Assembly: GCA_051879195.1 (NCBI GenBank)
Contig: JBJELO010000300.1
Location: forward strand, 1-64,000
Length of the DNA stretch: 64,000 nt
Reading direction: 5' to 3'
Source: TWA4 sp051879195
GTDB taxonomy: Bacteria; Bacillota; Clostridia; Lachnospirales; Lachnospiraceae
Positions within the stretch are counted from its first letter, which is position 1; each line of letters starts with the position of its first letter. The notes under the pieces are model-generated. The model was not told where the DNA came from and did no database searches. It saw only the letters and a program-made list of their open reading frames with translations. Positions 26,308 through 36,160 of this stretch are shown piece after piece. The translations under genes and the position numbers were made by a program.

Positions 26308-27627
26308 ATGACAAAAGAAATTAAAACAAAAAAAGAAAATGGTGGTTTGCTGCTGTACGGTGCTCCCTGGTACATTACGCTGACAGGATGTGCTCTGGTT
26401 ATTTTTTCTGCATATGTTGGTGCACTGGCAGTTGATTTTGCCAGTATGATGGTATTGATTATTGCTTACGGTGTTATCTTTTTTGAAATAGGTGAAAGAC
26501 TTCCCATCTGGAATACCTATATCGGCGGCGGTGTGCTGGCTGCATTTTTTGGAACGGCAATCATCCGCCAGCTGGGTCTGATCCCGGAAGCCTATCTGGA
26601 ACCCATCAATGAGTTTATCGGCGGTGATTCGGTGAGCTTTATGACCATTTGGATCATTGTACTGATTACAGGATCGGTACTGTCATTGGATAAAAAAATC
26701 TTATTAAAATCCTTTGTGGGCTATTTTCCTGCTATTCTGGGCGGTCTGGCTGCTGCCATGGGATTTGGTGTACTTGCCGGACTGATGTTCGGGATTGCGC
26801 CTTCTGACATTATTTTAAGATATGTTCTGCCTGTTATGGGAGGAGGAAATGGAGCAGGTGCTGTTCCCATGTCGGAAATCTACCAGAAAGTGACCGGAAA
26901 GCCTGCTGTCAGCTATTATGCATTTGCCATTATCATTCTGACAATTGCCAATATCATGTCGATTATTGCAGGTGCTGTTCTGAATGCACTGGGTGAGAAA
27001 TTCCCCTCTCTGACCGGTGACAAGAAGACGCTTTTGAGAAACAGTGAGTTTAATGTGGCTGATTCTGACAACATTACTCCTACTTTTGGAGATATGTGCG
27101 GAGCTCTCATGGTTGTTTTCACCAGCTATGCGGTTGGACAGCTGTTTTCCGGTTTTATTCTTCCGGAAATCTTTGGTGCACCGATTCACGAATATGCCTA
27201 TATGATTATTTTCGTGGTAATCCTTGCCGCTACCGGTGTGATTCCGGCTAATATCCGCGCCGGTGCAAAACGGCTTCAGAAATTCATGAATGTATCCTGC
27301 GCTGTTGTTATGATGGCAGGTCTCGGATTTGACTTTGACCTGGCAGAGCTGGCTGCTGCATGTACCTTATCCAACGTGGTAATCGCATTGTTTATTGTGC
27401 TGGGAGCCATTGTGGGTTCTGCGCTGGTGGGATATCTGGTCGGTTTTTATCCGGTGGATTCTGCAATCACTGCAGGTCTTTGTATGGCAAACCGCGGCGG
27501 AAACGGCGACGTAGCCGTACTGGGGGCATCAAAGCGTATGGATCTGATGGCATACGCACAGCTTTCCTCCCGTCTCGGCGGTGGTATTGTACTGATTATA
27601 GCCAGCTTCATGTTTTCATTTTTATAA
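26308..27627 (+). CDS. 2-hydroxycarboxylate transporter (2HCT/CitS family)
   Basis: A 439-residue secondary transporter with about eleven membrane segments. Blocks MGGGNGAGAVPMSEIY and ANRGGNGDVAVLGASKRMDLM correspond to the two GGxG re-entrant loops that form the substrate site in CitS/CitP/MaeN. Family members import citrate, malate or other 2-hydroxy acids with sodium or protons, or exchange them for products. The start is set by CAGGAGG; an in-frame ATG at 26281 lies upstream of that site. As first gene of the tricarboxylate island it is the likely citrate uptake protein. Confidence 0.88.
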   Translation: MTKEIKTKKENGGLLLYGAPWYITLTGCALVIFSAYVGALAVDFASMMVLIIAYGVIFFEIGERLPIWNTYIGGGVLAAFFGTAIIRQLGLIPEAYLEPINEFIGGDSVSFMTIWIIVLITGSVLSLDKKILLKSFVGYFPAILGGLAAAMGFGVLAGLMFGIAPSDIILRYVLPVMGGGNGAGAVPMSEIYQKVTGKPAVSYYAFAIIILTIANIMSIIAGAVLNALGEKFPSLTGDKKTLLRNSEFNVADSDNITPTFGDMCGALMVVFTSYAVGQLFSGFILPEIFGAPIHEYAYMIIFVVILAATGVIPANIRAGAKRLQKFMNVSCAVVMMAGLGFDFDLAELAAACTLSNVVIALFIVLGAIVGSALVGYLVGFYPVDSAITAGLCMANRGGNGDVAVLGASKRMDLMAYAQLSSRLGGGIVLIIASFMFSFL

Positions 27628-27631
27628 AAAC

Positions 27632-27662
27632 AGGCAGCAGTTCAGCTGCGGCTGGACTGCCC
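27632..27662 (+). repeat. hairpin after the 2HCT gene
   Basis: GGCAGCAGTTCAGC and GCTGGACTGCC pair around a TGCG loop just after the stop codon. The following CTGAATAAA is also found after the hairpin at 22155. There is no T run, so it may be an attenuator, an mRNA 3' stabiliser or a REP-like repeat rather than a terminator. Confidence 0.45.
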
Positions 27663-27707
27663 TGAATAAATTCAGTCTTTGTTTGGGATTTTGTTTAGGA
27701 GGTTATC

Positions 27708-28941
27708 ATGGCATTACATATTATTGATGAGGCAAACCGCTGCCTGAACTGTAAAAAGCCCATGTGTCAGCAGGGCTGTCCGGTGCATACAGCTATTCCT
27801 CATATTATTCAGCTGTTCAGGGATAATCGAATCATGGAAGCGGGAAAAGAACTGTTTGACAACAATCCGCTGTCGGCCATCTGTTCTACGGTCTGCAATC
27901 ATGAAATGCAGTGCGCAGGTCATTGCGTGCTGGGGAAAAAGGGCAGTCCTGTGCATTTTTCCAGTATTGAGAATTACATTTCCGATACATATCTGGATCG
28001 TATCAAAGTGGAAGCTGCGGAAAAGAAAAACAGGAAGGCAGCTGTGATCGGTGCAGGTCCTGCAGGCATGACGGTTTCCATCGAACTGGCAAAACAGGGT
28101 TATGATGTGACTGTTTTTGAGTGGAAAGATAAGATTGGAGGGGTCATGCAGTACGGAATTCCGGAGTTTCGTTTACCTAAATCGGTACTGGACCGCTATA
28201 AAAAAAATGATGGAAGAACTGGGAATCCGTATCCGTCCCAACACCACCATCGGTGCAGTGCTGAAAATAGACGATCTGTTCCGTGACGGCTATGACAGCG
28301 TCTTTGTAGGAACCGGTACCTGGAAGCCGAAGAACCTTGGAATCCGCGGAGAGTGTCTTGGAAATGTGCATTTCGGCATCGATTATCTGGCCAATCCTTC
28401 TGCTTACAATCTGGGGGAACGGGTGGCGGTCATCGGCATGGGAAACGCTGCCATGGATGTGGCGAGAACGGCACTCCGGCACGGCGCGCAGCATGTATCG
28501 CTTTTTGCAAGAGGTAAACAGATTGCAGCAAGCTCCCACGAGGTTTCCTATGCACGTCTTGACGGTGCGGAATTTGTTTTCGGCAAGGCCATTGAATCAA
28601 TTACAGAAAAAGGTCCCGTTTTCCGTTCGGCCATTTTCGATGACAACGACAGAGTAATCGGATATGGTGAGGAAACGGAACTGGTGGAGGCAGATTCAGT
28701 CATTATTTCCGTCAGTCAGGGGCCGAGACGCAAGCTGATTCGTACGACGGTGGGACTGGAGGGCTCCGAAAACGGACTTCTTCTGGTAGATGAAAACTGT
28801 ATGACTACGAAACCGGGGGTATTTGCCGCCGGAGATGTGGTACACGGTTCCAAAACCGTGGTACATGCGGTGGAAGGAGCAAAAAGAGCAGCTGCGGCCA
28901 TGATGCGCTATATGGAAGCTCTGGATAACGGTGCTGAATAA
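27708..28941 (+). pseudogene. GltD-like NAD(P)-dependent flavoprotein, broken by a frameshift in an A8 run
   Basis: The reading frame opens with an iron-sulfur binding domain (CLNCKKPMCQQGCP, CNHEMQCAGHC) and a FAD site VIGAGPAGMT, as in glutamate synthase small-subunit-like oxidoreductases. After LPKSVLDRYKK the frame fails. The expected continuation MMEELGIRIRPNTTIG is in another frame, through the NADPH site VIGMGNAAMDVA to the C-terminal GVFAAGDVVHG block. The switch is at eight A at 28200-28207; seven would restore one 410-residue protein. All downstream motifs are intact, so a recent mutation, a sequence error, or polymerase slippage at the run are all possible. In the operon it would supply or consume reducing power. 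Confidence 0.85.
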
Positions 28942-28999
28942 AATAAATCCTGATAGCGGTGCTGAATATTTAGAGTCAGAATTTACGGAGAAAATCAAT

Positions 29000-29626
29000 A
29001 TGAGTGGAATTTCAAATGAACTGCTGGAAAAACTGAGACTGTTTTCCGTACCGGAACTGTGCGACGGGTGCGGCAGCTATCATACGATGGATTATCATAT
29101 TAAACCCATGGTGACCCGGCAGAAGATCGTCGGTCCGGCATTTCCCATCTATGTTCCGTCTGGAGAAGGGGCAATCATTGCAGATGCACTGACGGAAGTG
29201 AAGAAAGGTGATGTCATCGTGATTGCCGGTCACGGACACTGCTGCAGCTCCTACTGGGGCGACCACAGAAGCATCTGTGCGAAATTTGCGGGTGCGGAAG
29301 GAGTGGTAATTGATGGTGCATTTCGCGATATTGAAGGATGCGAAACAGCCGGTTTTCCGGTGTACGCCAGAGCTCTGACGCCGGGGACAGCTGCAAAAAG
29401 CGGTGCAGGGGCCGTCAACGTACCCGTCCGGTGCGGTGGTGTGCTTGTCAATCCCGGTGATATCATCGTTGGTGACAGGAATGGTGTCTGTGTGATTGCG
29501 CCGGAAGATGTGGAAATGGTTATTCGGAGAGCTGAAAGGAAAATCAAAGCGCAGGAATGGACCATTCAGGAAATGATGCGTACGGGAGTGATTCTGCCGA
29601 AAGTCATTTACCGGGCGCAGGAATAA
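29000..29626 (+). CDS. RraA-like / HMG-CHA aldolase family protein
   Basis: A 208-residue protein of the RraA/MenG-like fold. The blocks SVPELCDGCGSY, GDVIVIAGHGHCCSSYWGDH, GVVIDGAFRDIEGC and NPGDIIVGDRNGVCVIAPEDV match class II pyruvate aldolases that cleave 4-hydroxy-4-methyl-2-oxoglutarate or 4-carboxy-4-hydroxy-2-oxoadipate. Such enzymes can also decarboxylate oxaloacetate. Oxaloacetate is a product of citrate lyase, so decarboxylation to pyruvate would fit the locus; this is inference. The ATG at 29000 is chosen because ACGGAGA precedes it; a longer frame starts at 28931 without such a site. Confidence 0.75.
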   Translation: MSGISNELLEKLRLFSVPELCDGCGSYHTMDYHIKPMVTRQKIVGPAFPIYVPSGEGAIIADALTEVKKGDVIVIAGHGHCCSSYWGDHRSICAKFAGAEGVVIDGAFRDIEGCETAGFPVYARALTPGTAAKSGAGAVNVPVRCGGVLVNPGDIIVGDRNGVCVIAPEDVEMVIRRAERKIKAQEWTIQEMMRTGVILPKVIYRAQE

Positions 29627-29780
29627 CCGGACCTGATACGGCGCATTCATTTTGGGAATATCACCATTATTTTATACTATTTTCTTATTTCGCAGGGACG
29701 GAATATAATGAATGCAGAAGATGAGATGAAAACAGTTCAATGAAATGAACGGTTCTGAAATGCGTAAGGAGGGCTTAAAC

Positions 29781-31739
29781 GTGGGAAAATCACTGACAAG
29801 GAAAATTATTGAATCTCACTATGTTTCCGGAAGTATGGTACCCGGAGAAGAAGTATTTATCAAGGTGGATCAGACACTGACCCATGATATCAATGCGGTT
29901 ATGACATATCTGGCTTTTGAAGCAATCGGTCTTGACAGAATCCGTACTGAATGCAGCGTAAGCTATCTGGATCACAACCTGCTGTATGTCAATAATATGA
30001 CGCCGGATGATCACATTTATCTGCAGTCTGCCGCAAAACGGTTCGGTGTACATGTATCACGGCCCGGCAACGGTATCTGCCATACGGTACATGTGGCAAG
30101 ATTCGGGGCTCCCGGCAAGATCAGCATGGGCGGAGACAGCCATACGCCTCACGGCGGCTCCATCGGTATGCTCTGCATCGGTGTGGGCGGTATGGATGTG
30201 GCCACTGCCATGACCGGCGTACCCATGCGTCTGAAAATGCCAAGAGTTGTGAATGTAAAGCTGACCGGTGAACTGAAGCCGGGCTGCAATGCAAAGGAAA
30301 TCATTCTGGAAATGCTGCGCCGTGTCAGCATTAAGGGTGGTCTGGGAAATGTATACGAGTATACAGGTCCCGGTGTGAAGACGCTGGAAGTTCCTGCAAG
30401 AGCGACCATTTCCAACATGGGTGCCGAGCTGGGGGCAACAACCTCCATTTTCCCTGCAGATGAACAGGTTCACAGATTCATGAAAGCACAGGGAAGAGAA
30501 GAAGATTATGTGGAACTGCTGCCTGATGAAGATGCTGAATATGATGAAGTGATCGAAATTAACCTGAGTGAGCTGGAACCTCTGATGTCCTGCCCTCATC
30601 AGCCTGACAATGTAATGCCTCTGAAGGATGTGCCGAAGAAACCGGTGCAGCAGGTATTTATCGGAAGCTGTACCAACGCCAGCTATGCTGATGTGGCAAA
30701 GGCAGCGACCGTATTCAAAGGTCATCATGTCAATGAAAATGTAAGCTGTACCTGCGCGGTTGCTTCCAAACAGACCTACAGAGAATTGATGCGGGACGGT
30801 TATGTAGATATCCTTCTGCAGGCAGGTGTGCGTATGCTGGAGGTTGCCTGCGGTCCCTGCTGCGCTATCGGACAGACTCCTGCAACAAAAGGGGTAGCAG
30901 TCCGTACTTCCAACCGCAACTTCAAGGGCCGTGCCGGCAACCCCACAGCCGAGATCTATCTGGTAAGCCCGGAAAGTGCTGCAGCAACAGCAATCAAAGG
31001 AACCTTTGCAACCGCAGAGGACATCATGGGGGATGATGTTGCAAAGCTGGCTGATATTAAAGAGCCGGAAACCTATCTGGTGGACGATTCCATGATTATT
31101 CAGCCCCTTCCCGAAGAAGAAGCGAAGAAGGTGGAACTGGTTAAAGGTCCGAATATCAAATTCCTGCCGGTACCGGAAGCACCTTCACAGCATCTGTGCG
31201 TACCTGTCAGCCTGAAGACGCTGGACAACGTATCTACCGATGATATCACACCGGCCAGTGCAGAATTTTCCAGCATGCGTTCCAATATTCCGCTGATGTC
31301 CCAGTACTGTTACCATCGCTATGCACCTGATTTTGCTGCCCGTGCAAAAGAACTGGGAAGCAGCATTATCGTTGGGGGTGAAAATTACGGTCAGGGATCT
31401 TCCAGAGAACATGCAGCCATCAATCCCATGTATCTGGGTGTAAAATGTGTCATTGCCAAGAGCATTGCACGAATTCATAAAGGTAATCTGGTCAACCACG
31501 GTATTATTCCCATGCTGTTTGAAGATCCTGCATCCTACGATCTGATTGAACAGGGAGATGAACTGGAAATCAGCAATCTGCCGGAGCAGATTCCCTCAAG
31601 AACCGTATCGGTAACCGATAAAACAAAGGGAGTAACATTTAACGTAAAACTGGATCTGACCGACAATGAGATTCAGGTTGTACTTTGCGGCGGTCAGCTG
31701 CGTTATCTGAAAAAACAGCTGGCAGAGCAGGAAGCGTAA
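29781..31739 (+). CDS. acnA: aconitate hydratase
   Basis: A 652-residue monomeric aconitase of the short clostridial/archaeal type. It interconverts citrate and isocitrate. Cluster cysteines are in FIGSCTNAS and VACGPCCAIGQ. The substrate block MGGDSHTPHGG and the swivel-domain block GQGSSREHAAINPMYLG are intact, as is IARIHKGNLVNHGIIPM. The start is taken as GTG at 29781 because AAGGAGG lies just before it; the ATG at 29745 is upstream of that site. The isocitrate dehydrogenase-like gene follows after 13 bases, so the two are translated from one message. Confidence 0.92.
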   Translation: MGKSLTRKIIESHYVSGSMVPGEEVFIKVDQTLTHDINAVMTYLAFEAIGLDRIRTECSVSYLDHNLLYVNNMTPDDHIYLQSAAKRFGVHVSRPGNGICHTVHVARFGAPGKISMGGDSHTPHGGSIGMLCIGVGGMDVATAMTGVPMRLKMPRVVNVKLTGELKPGCNAKEIILEMLRRVSIKGGLGNVYEYTGPGVKTLEVPARATISNMGAELGATTSIFPADEQVHRFMKAQGREEDYVELLPDEDAEYDEVIEINLSELEPLMSCPHQPDNVMPLKDVPKKPVQQVFIGSCTNASYADVAKAATVFKGHHVNENVSCTCAVASKQTYRELMRDGYVDILLQAGVRMLEVACGPCCAIGQTPATKGVAVRTSNRNFKGRAGNPTAEIYLVSPESAAATAIKGTFATAEDIMGDDVAKLADIKEPETYLVDDSMIIQPLPEEEAKKVELVKGPNIKFLPVPEAPSQHLCVPVSLKTLDNVSTDDITPASAEFSSMRSNIPLMSQYCYHRYAPDFAARAKELGSSIIVGGENYGQGSSREHAAINPMYLGVKCVIAKSIARIHKGNLVNHGIIPMLFEDPASYDLIEQGDELEISNLPEQIPSRTVSVTDKTKGVTFNVKLDLTDNEIQVVLCGGQLRYLKKQLAEQEA

Positions 31740-31752
31740 GGAGGTTTTTATC

Positions 31753-32940
31753 ATGATGGAAAGCAGACAGGAGATTATGAAAACGGCACAGGAAAAATTC
31801 GGCAGCCTGATTGAGGGAGAGTGGGAGCGGATCGAACGCATGAAAGCCGGTTCCGAAGTAACTGATTTTTCCAGAAAAGAAAAAATTATTATCGGTATTC
31901 TTCCCGGTGACGGTGTAGGTCCCATCCTGATGGAGCAGGCACTTCGTGTGGCAGATGAACTTCTGAAGGAGGAGATTACTTCAGGTAAAATCGAATTCCG
32001 CACTATCGAAGGCATGACCATCGAAAACCGTGTGGCAAAAATGCAAAGCCTTCCCGCAGATGTTCTGACAGAAATCAAAAAATGTGATGTACTTGTAAAA
32101 GGTCCTATGGTAACCCCCAGAGCCGGAGACGGCCTTCCCAACCTGGTAAGTGCCAACAGCCTTCTGAGAAGAGAACTGGAACTTTTTGCAGCGGTTCGCC
32201 CCATTAAAATTCCCGATAAAAATATTGACTGGACTTTCTTTCGTGAAAACATCGAGGGTGAATATATCTGGGGCAATAAGGGAATTCAGGTAGATGAAGA
32301 TCTGGCCGTGGATTTCAAGGTGCAGACGAAGCAGGGAAGCGAGCGCATTGCAAGAGCAGCTTTCGAATTTGCCAGAAAGAACGGCAGAAAAAATGTAACC
32401 ATCGTAACGAAGGCCAATATTGTCAAGCTGGTTGACGGCAATTTTATTCAGGCAGTCAGAAAAGTCGGTGAGGAATATCCTGAGATTGAAATTCAGGAAC
32501 GTCTCGTAGATGCCATGTGTGCGAAAATGCTGGATCCTGAATTCAACAGAGGAATCGAGGTCGTTGTATTACCCAACCTGTACGGCGATATCGTAACCGA
32601 CGTTGCAGCAGAACATGCAGGCGGACTGGGCAATGCCTGTTCCTCAAACATCGGCAATCAGTACGCTCTGTTTGAAGCCATTCACGGCACAGCGCCCTAC
32701 CTCATGTCCCACGGCAGAGGACCCTACGCCAATCCCTGCAGCCTGATCCGTGCCATCGGTCAGATGATGATCCATATCGGATATGCGGACAGAAACGACA
32801 TTCTGGAAAAAGCACTGGATATCTGTACAATTACCGAGCGCAAGGTCGTTTTGACAACAGAAACGAAAGATGCCAGCGCAGCAGAGCTGACTGATTATCT
32901 GCTGGATACAATCCGTGCTGTTAGAGCACAGGAAAAATAA
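31753..32940 (+). CDS. isocitrate/isopropylmalate dehydrogenase family
   Basis: A 395-residue beta-decarboxylating dehydrogenase with an N-terminal extension of about 45 residues before IIIGILPGDGVGP. Substrate and metal blocks are FFRENIEGEYIWGN, TKANIVKLVDGNF and NLYGDIVTDVAAEHAGGLG; the cofactor loop is FEAIHGTAPYLM. Next to aconitase, isocitrate to 2-oxoglutarate is the natural role, probably with NAD. The HGTAPYLM loop differs from the usual HGSAPDIAG of LeuB, which argues against isopropylmalate. A terminator follows. AAGGAGG precedes the ATG. Confidence 0.83.
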   Translation: MMESRQEIMKTAQEKFGSLIEGEWERIERMKAGSEVTDFSRKEKIIIGILPGDGVGPILMEQALRVADELLKEEITSGKIEFRTIEGMTIENRVAKMQSLPADVLTEIKKCDVLVKGPMVTPRAGDGLPNLVSANSLLRRELELFAAVRPIKIPDKNIDWTFFRENIEGEYIWGNKGIQVDEDLAVDFKVQTKQGSERIARAAFEFARKNGRKNVTIVTKANIVKLVDGNFIQAVRKVGEEYPEIEIQERLVDAMCAKMLDPEFNRGIEVVVLPNLYGDIVTDVAAEHAGGLGNACSSNIGNQYALFEAIHGTAPYLMSHGRGPYANPCSLIRAIGQMMIHIGYADRNDILEKALDICTITERKVVLTTETKDASAAELTDYLLDTIRAVRAQEK

Positions 32941-32963
32941 GATATAAGGCAGTAACAGAACAG

Positions 32964-33018
32964 GACAGTCACTGTAAAATTCCGGATTTTATTCCGGATT
33001 TACAGGGGCTGTCTTTTT
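32964..33018 (+). terminator. terminator after the dehydrogenase gene
   Basis: GACAG, then CTGTAAAATTCCGG, pair with CCGGATTTACAG and CTGTC, and CTTTTTG follows. It ends the transporter-aconitase-dehydrogenase group before the first LysR gene. Confidence 0.85.
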
Positions 33019-33136
33019 GTGCGTCGATACGGGTGTTTCAAAACTCTGAAAAGTATGATAAGATGGTTCCAGACAGGAAACGAAGGCAGTTGTTTTGATA
33101 CTGGTTTGAAACAGCTACAGATGGAGGAAATTTGTT

Positions 33137-34006
33137 ATGAAAGATTCTGATTGGGAAATTTTGCATGAACTTTATAAAAATCCGAATATGACAAAGGTGG
33201 CAAATCTGCTGTACATCACCCAGCCTTCACTTACGAAACGTCTTCAGCATATGGAGGAGGAGTTTCAGGTGACGATTGTGAACCGGACACCGAAGGGGCT
33301 GGAGTTTACGCCGGAAGGGGAGTTTCTGGGAAAGCAGGCGGAGCGTTATCTGAAGTTTCTGAAGGAGACAAAGGATCAGCTTGAGAAGTTTAAGGAAAAC
33401 AGAGAAGGCCTGATCACCATCGGTTCTTCCTATACATACAGCAAATATACGCTGTCGGAGCTGTTGATTCAGTACCGCATGAAGCATCCCAATGTGGAGT
33501 TTCAGGTCGTCAATGAGCAGAGCAATATTCTGTTTCGCAAGATGCTGGAGGGATCCATCGATGTGGGATTTATCCGCGGCGATTATGAGGGTGCGGTGAA
33601 CCGGACGCTGATCGGGAAAAATGAAGCTTATCTGGTGACAAGAGAACCGGTGGAACTGGATGAGCTGTCAAAGATGCAGATGATCGGTTTCAAGACCAAT
33701 GACCGGACGCTGGAGCTTCTGCATAACTGGTGGAGAAACTGGTTTGGTACAGAACCGCCGGCAGGTATGGCAGTGGGTTATATTGATGTGGCCTGGCAGC
33801 TGATTCACAAGGGATTGGGATACACTATCTGTTTTCTTCCCGACAATTTTGTAAACGAATATGATTTATGTCTGACACCGCTTAAAAACAGGGACGGAAG
33901 CCCGGTTATCAGAAATACCTGGTTTATTTATTCTAAAAACAAGAGGACGACCAGAGTCCTGGAGGATTTTATTTATTATATCGAACATGAGACTAAACGT
34001 GATTGA
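33137..34006 (+). CDS. LysR-family regulator 1
   Basis: A 289-residue LysR-type regulator. The winged helix-turn-helix is at residues 1-65 (MTKVANLLYITQPSLTKRLQHMEEE), and the effector-binding domain runs from about residue 90. LysR proteins bind a small acid or metabolite and usually activate nearby genes. Its position between the aconitase group and the citrate lyase group suggests control of one or both. It resembles the next gene in its N-terminal layout (DSDWxIL, MTKxA, LTKR), so the pair is probably an old duplication. Confidence 0.85.
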   Translation: MKDSDWEILHELYKNPNMTKVANLLYITQPSLTKRLQHMEEEFQVTIVNRTPKGLEFTPEGEFLGKQAERYLKFLKETKDQLEKFKENREGLITIGSSYTYSKYTLSELLIQYRMKHPNVEFQVVNEQSNILFRKMLEGSIDVGFIRGDYEGAVNRTLIGKNEAYLVTREPVELDELSKMQMIGFKTNDRTLELLHNWWRNWFGTEPPAGMAVGYIDVAWQLIHKGLGYTICFLPDNFVNEYDLCLTPLKNRDGSPVIRNTWFIYSKNKRTTRVLEDFIYYIEHETKRD

Positions 34007-34084
34007 AATAAGAATAACATGGTTGAGTCTGTGATTGAAAAGTGGCTCAACACAGCAGAGCGATAACTGCGGCGGAGGAAAACA

Positions 34085-34945
34085 ATGAGAGACAGTGACT
34101 GGAAAATTCTGACTGTATTGTATGAAAAGAGAAGCATGACAAAAGCGGCAGAAGCTCTGTATATGACGCAGTCAGCACTTACGAAACGGATCAAAGCCAT
34201 GGAGGATGAGTGGCATGTTGAAATCGTAAAGCGAAGCAGTCAGGGGGTCCTGTTTACTGATGAAGGAAAATATCTGGTGCAGAAGGCCAGTATTATGATG
34301 GATTTTCTGAAAGAGATTGAAGAACATTTTGCAGACCGGACAGCAAAAGAACTGTTGAAAATCGGTGTGCCCAATTCTTTTGCCAGACTGCATATGCCGG
34401 CGCTGCTGCGGGCATACATGGAGCGTTATGACCGGCTTCAGATCCGGATGATTTCCAACTCCAGCGATATCATCATGCAGCAGCTGATGGACGGCACAGT
34501 GGATATGGGAATCATCTGCGGCGATTATCCCTATCTTGGGGAGAAGATCTGTCTCTTTGAGGAGGAACTGTACATTGTTACGCAGAAGGATCGTAAACTG
34601 GATGATATTGCACAGATGCCGCTGATCGAATCCTATTTTAATCCCATGGTGAAGATGACGGTTCACCAGTGGTGGAAGCATCAGTTCGGCAATCTGCCCC
34701 ATGATACCCACAGAGTTCCCTATGCTGATATTGCCATTGAAATGGCGGAAAACGGCCTGGGCAATACGTATCTTTTCGGAAACGACTGGAAGATTAATGA
34801 AGAAAAACTGCAGAAAATACCGGTTTACGACCGCGACGATACACCGGTCAGGCGCAGCGTCTGGATGATGCTGTCGGAAAGGTGTTATCAAAGTCAGGAT
34901 ATCATGGATTTTGTATCACTGGTGGAAGAATATTATGAGAAGTAA
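34085..34945 (+). CDS. LysR-family regulator 2
   Basis: A 286-residue LysR-type regulator with helix-turn-helix MTKAAEALYMTQSALTKRIKAMEDE and an effector domain starting near residue 88 (LLKIGVPNSFARLHMPALL). It shares the short N-terminus and general layout with the preceding regulator but has a diverged effector domain, so it probably senses another ligand. GGCGGAGG precedes the ATG. A strong hairpin terminator follows. Confidence 0.85.
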   Translation: MRDSDWKILTVLYEKRSMTKAAEALYMTQSALTKRIKAMEDEWHVEIVKRSSQGVLFTDEGKYLVQKASIMMDFLKEIEEHFADRTAKELLKIGVPNSFARLHMPALLRAYMERYDRLQIRMISNSSDIIMQQLMDGTVDMGIICGDYPYLGEKICLFEEELYIVTQKDRKLDDIAQMPLIESYFNPMVKMTVHQWWKHQFGNLPHDTHRVPYADIAIEMAENGLGNTYLFGNDWKINEEKLQKIPVYDRDDTPVRRSVWMMLSERCYQSQDIMDFVSLVEEYYEK

Positions 34946-34950
34946 CACAG

Positions 34951-34980
34951 AAGGGCCATTCCGTTTGGGAATGGCCCTTT
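34951..34980 (+). terminator. terminator after LysR 2
   Basis: AAGGGCCATTCC and GGAATGGCCCTT pair around a four-base loop, followed by TC and few T. The stem is strong; the T run is short. Confidence 0.7.
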
Positions 34981-35089
34981 CAGTCTGTATATGAATTTCT
35001 ATTTGACAGTTCCGGTCGATATAATGGTTGTAAAAGAAAGTGGAAAATGTCATTTCAAACATGGACATTTTGGACAGGAGGTTTATATG

Positions 35090-36130
35090 ATGTTTGCTTA
35101 TGTTGGATGCAGAACGACCAGAGAAAGAAATGCCCGCGGGAAGGGACTGAAAACGTACGAGATTTCCGACAGCGGAGAATGGAAGGAGATTCAATGTCTG
35201 AAGACAGAGGAGAATCCTTCCTATCAGGCCCTCGATCTGGAGGGGAAATACCTGTATTCGGTGCACGGTGATATTACGAAGGTGAGCAGTTACCGGATTC
35301 TGGAAAACGGAACGCTGGAGCACATGAACACCATCGATATCGGAGGCAGAAATCCTGTGTTTATCACACCGGATAAAACAAACCGCTTTATGGTGGTGGC
35401 GGCTTTGCAGGGCGGTGCTGTTTATGTGATCCGCAGAAATGAAGACGGTTCCCTTGGAGAGATTGTTCATATTACACATCTGGAAGGCAAAAAGGAAGGT
35501 ACGATTTCCTTTGCTCACCAGTGCATCTGGGATCAGAAACAGGAATTTCTGTTCGTGGTAACACAGGGAAGACTGCAGGGATACGGTCAGGTGAAGGTTT
35601 TCCGTTTTGATGCGGAAAACGGTACTCTGACAGAAACGGATACATTCCGTTCCCGTGAATATGATGAACCGAGACACATTGCCATTCATCCCAATAACCG
35701 TTATGCTTATCTGATCAATGAAAAAGGCAATAAGATGACATTTCTGGAGTTTGATGATAAAAACGGAAAACTGCATGCCCGCCAGAACCTTCCGTCTCTG
35801 CCGTCCACGTATACGGGAGAAGGACAGGCCAGTGCTTCCATACTTGATAAAGGGGGAGAGATTCTCATCGGCTCCAACCGGATTCATGAATCGATTGTGG
35901 TATATCGGATTGATCAGCAGACCGGTTATATGACGGAGCTGGGGTATTATCCGTCACTTGGTCTGACTCCCCGGTTTATCACTTTCAACCCGGATTACAG
36001 CAGATTTTATATCGCAAATGAAGACAGCGATACCATTGTTGAAATGAAACTGGATTCCGACAAGGGACAAATGGAATATACAGGACGGATTATTCCCACG
36101 GAAAGTCCGGTCTGCATTACATTCAGATAA
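35090..36130 (+). CDS. seven-bladed beta-propeller lactonase family protein
   Basis: A protein of about 346 residues of the lactonase family (PF10282-like), which includes bacterial 6-phosphogluconolactonase Pgl and fungal carboxy-muconate cyclase. It opens FAYVGCRTTRERNARGKGLKTYEI. The repeated blade pattern is visible, with FITPDKTNRFMVVA, PRHIAIHPNNRYAYLINE and PRFITFNPDYSRFYIANEDSDTI. No catalytic residue is certain. Two ATG codons are adjacent (35087 and 35090); the second has the better spacing from AGGAGG. In this locus it might open a lactone form of a hydroxy-tricarboxylate such as isocitrate lactone; that is inference. Confidence 0.75.
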   Translation: MFAYVGCRTTRERNARGKGLKTYEISDSGEWKEIQCLKTEENPSYQALDLEGKYLYSVHGDITKVSSYRILENGTLEHMNTIDIGGRNPVFITPDKTNRFMVVAALQGGAVYVIRRNEDGSLGEIVHITHLEGKKEGTISFAHQCIWDQKQEFLFVVTQGRLQGYGQVKVFRFDAENGTLTETDTFRSREYDEPRHIAIHPNNRYAYLINEKGNKMTFLEFDDKNGKLHARQNLPSLPSTYTGEGQASASILDKGGEILIGSNRIHESIVVYRIDQQTGYMTELGYYPSLGLTPRFITFNPDYSRFYIANEDSDTIVEMKLDSDKGQMEYTGRIIPTESPVCITFR

Positions 36131-36160
36131 ATACAGCACACATATATCAGGAGGACGAAT

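Noticed and set aside
35004..35030. Promoter TTGACA...TATAAT before the lactonase gene
   Set aside because: The hexamers are only about 11 bases apart, too close for a sigma-70 promoter.
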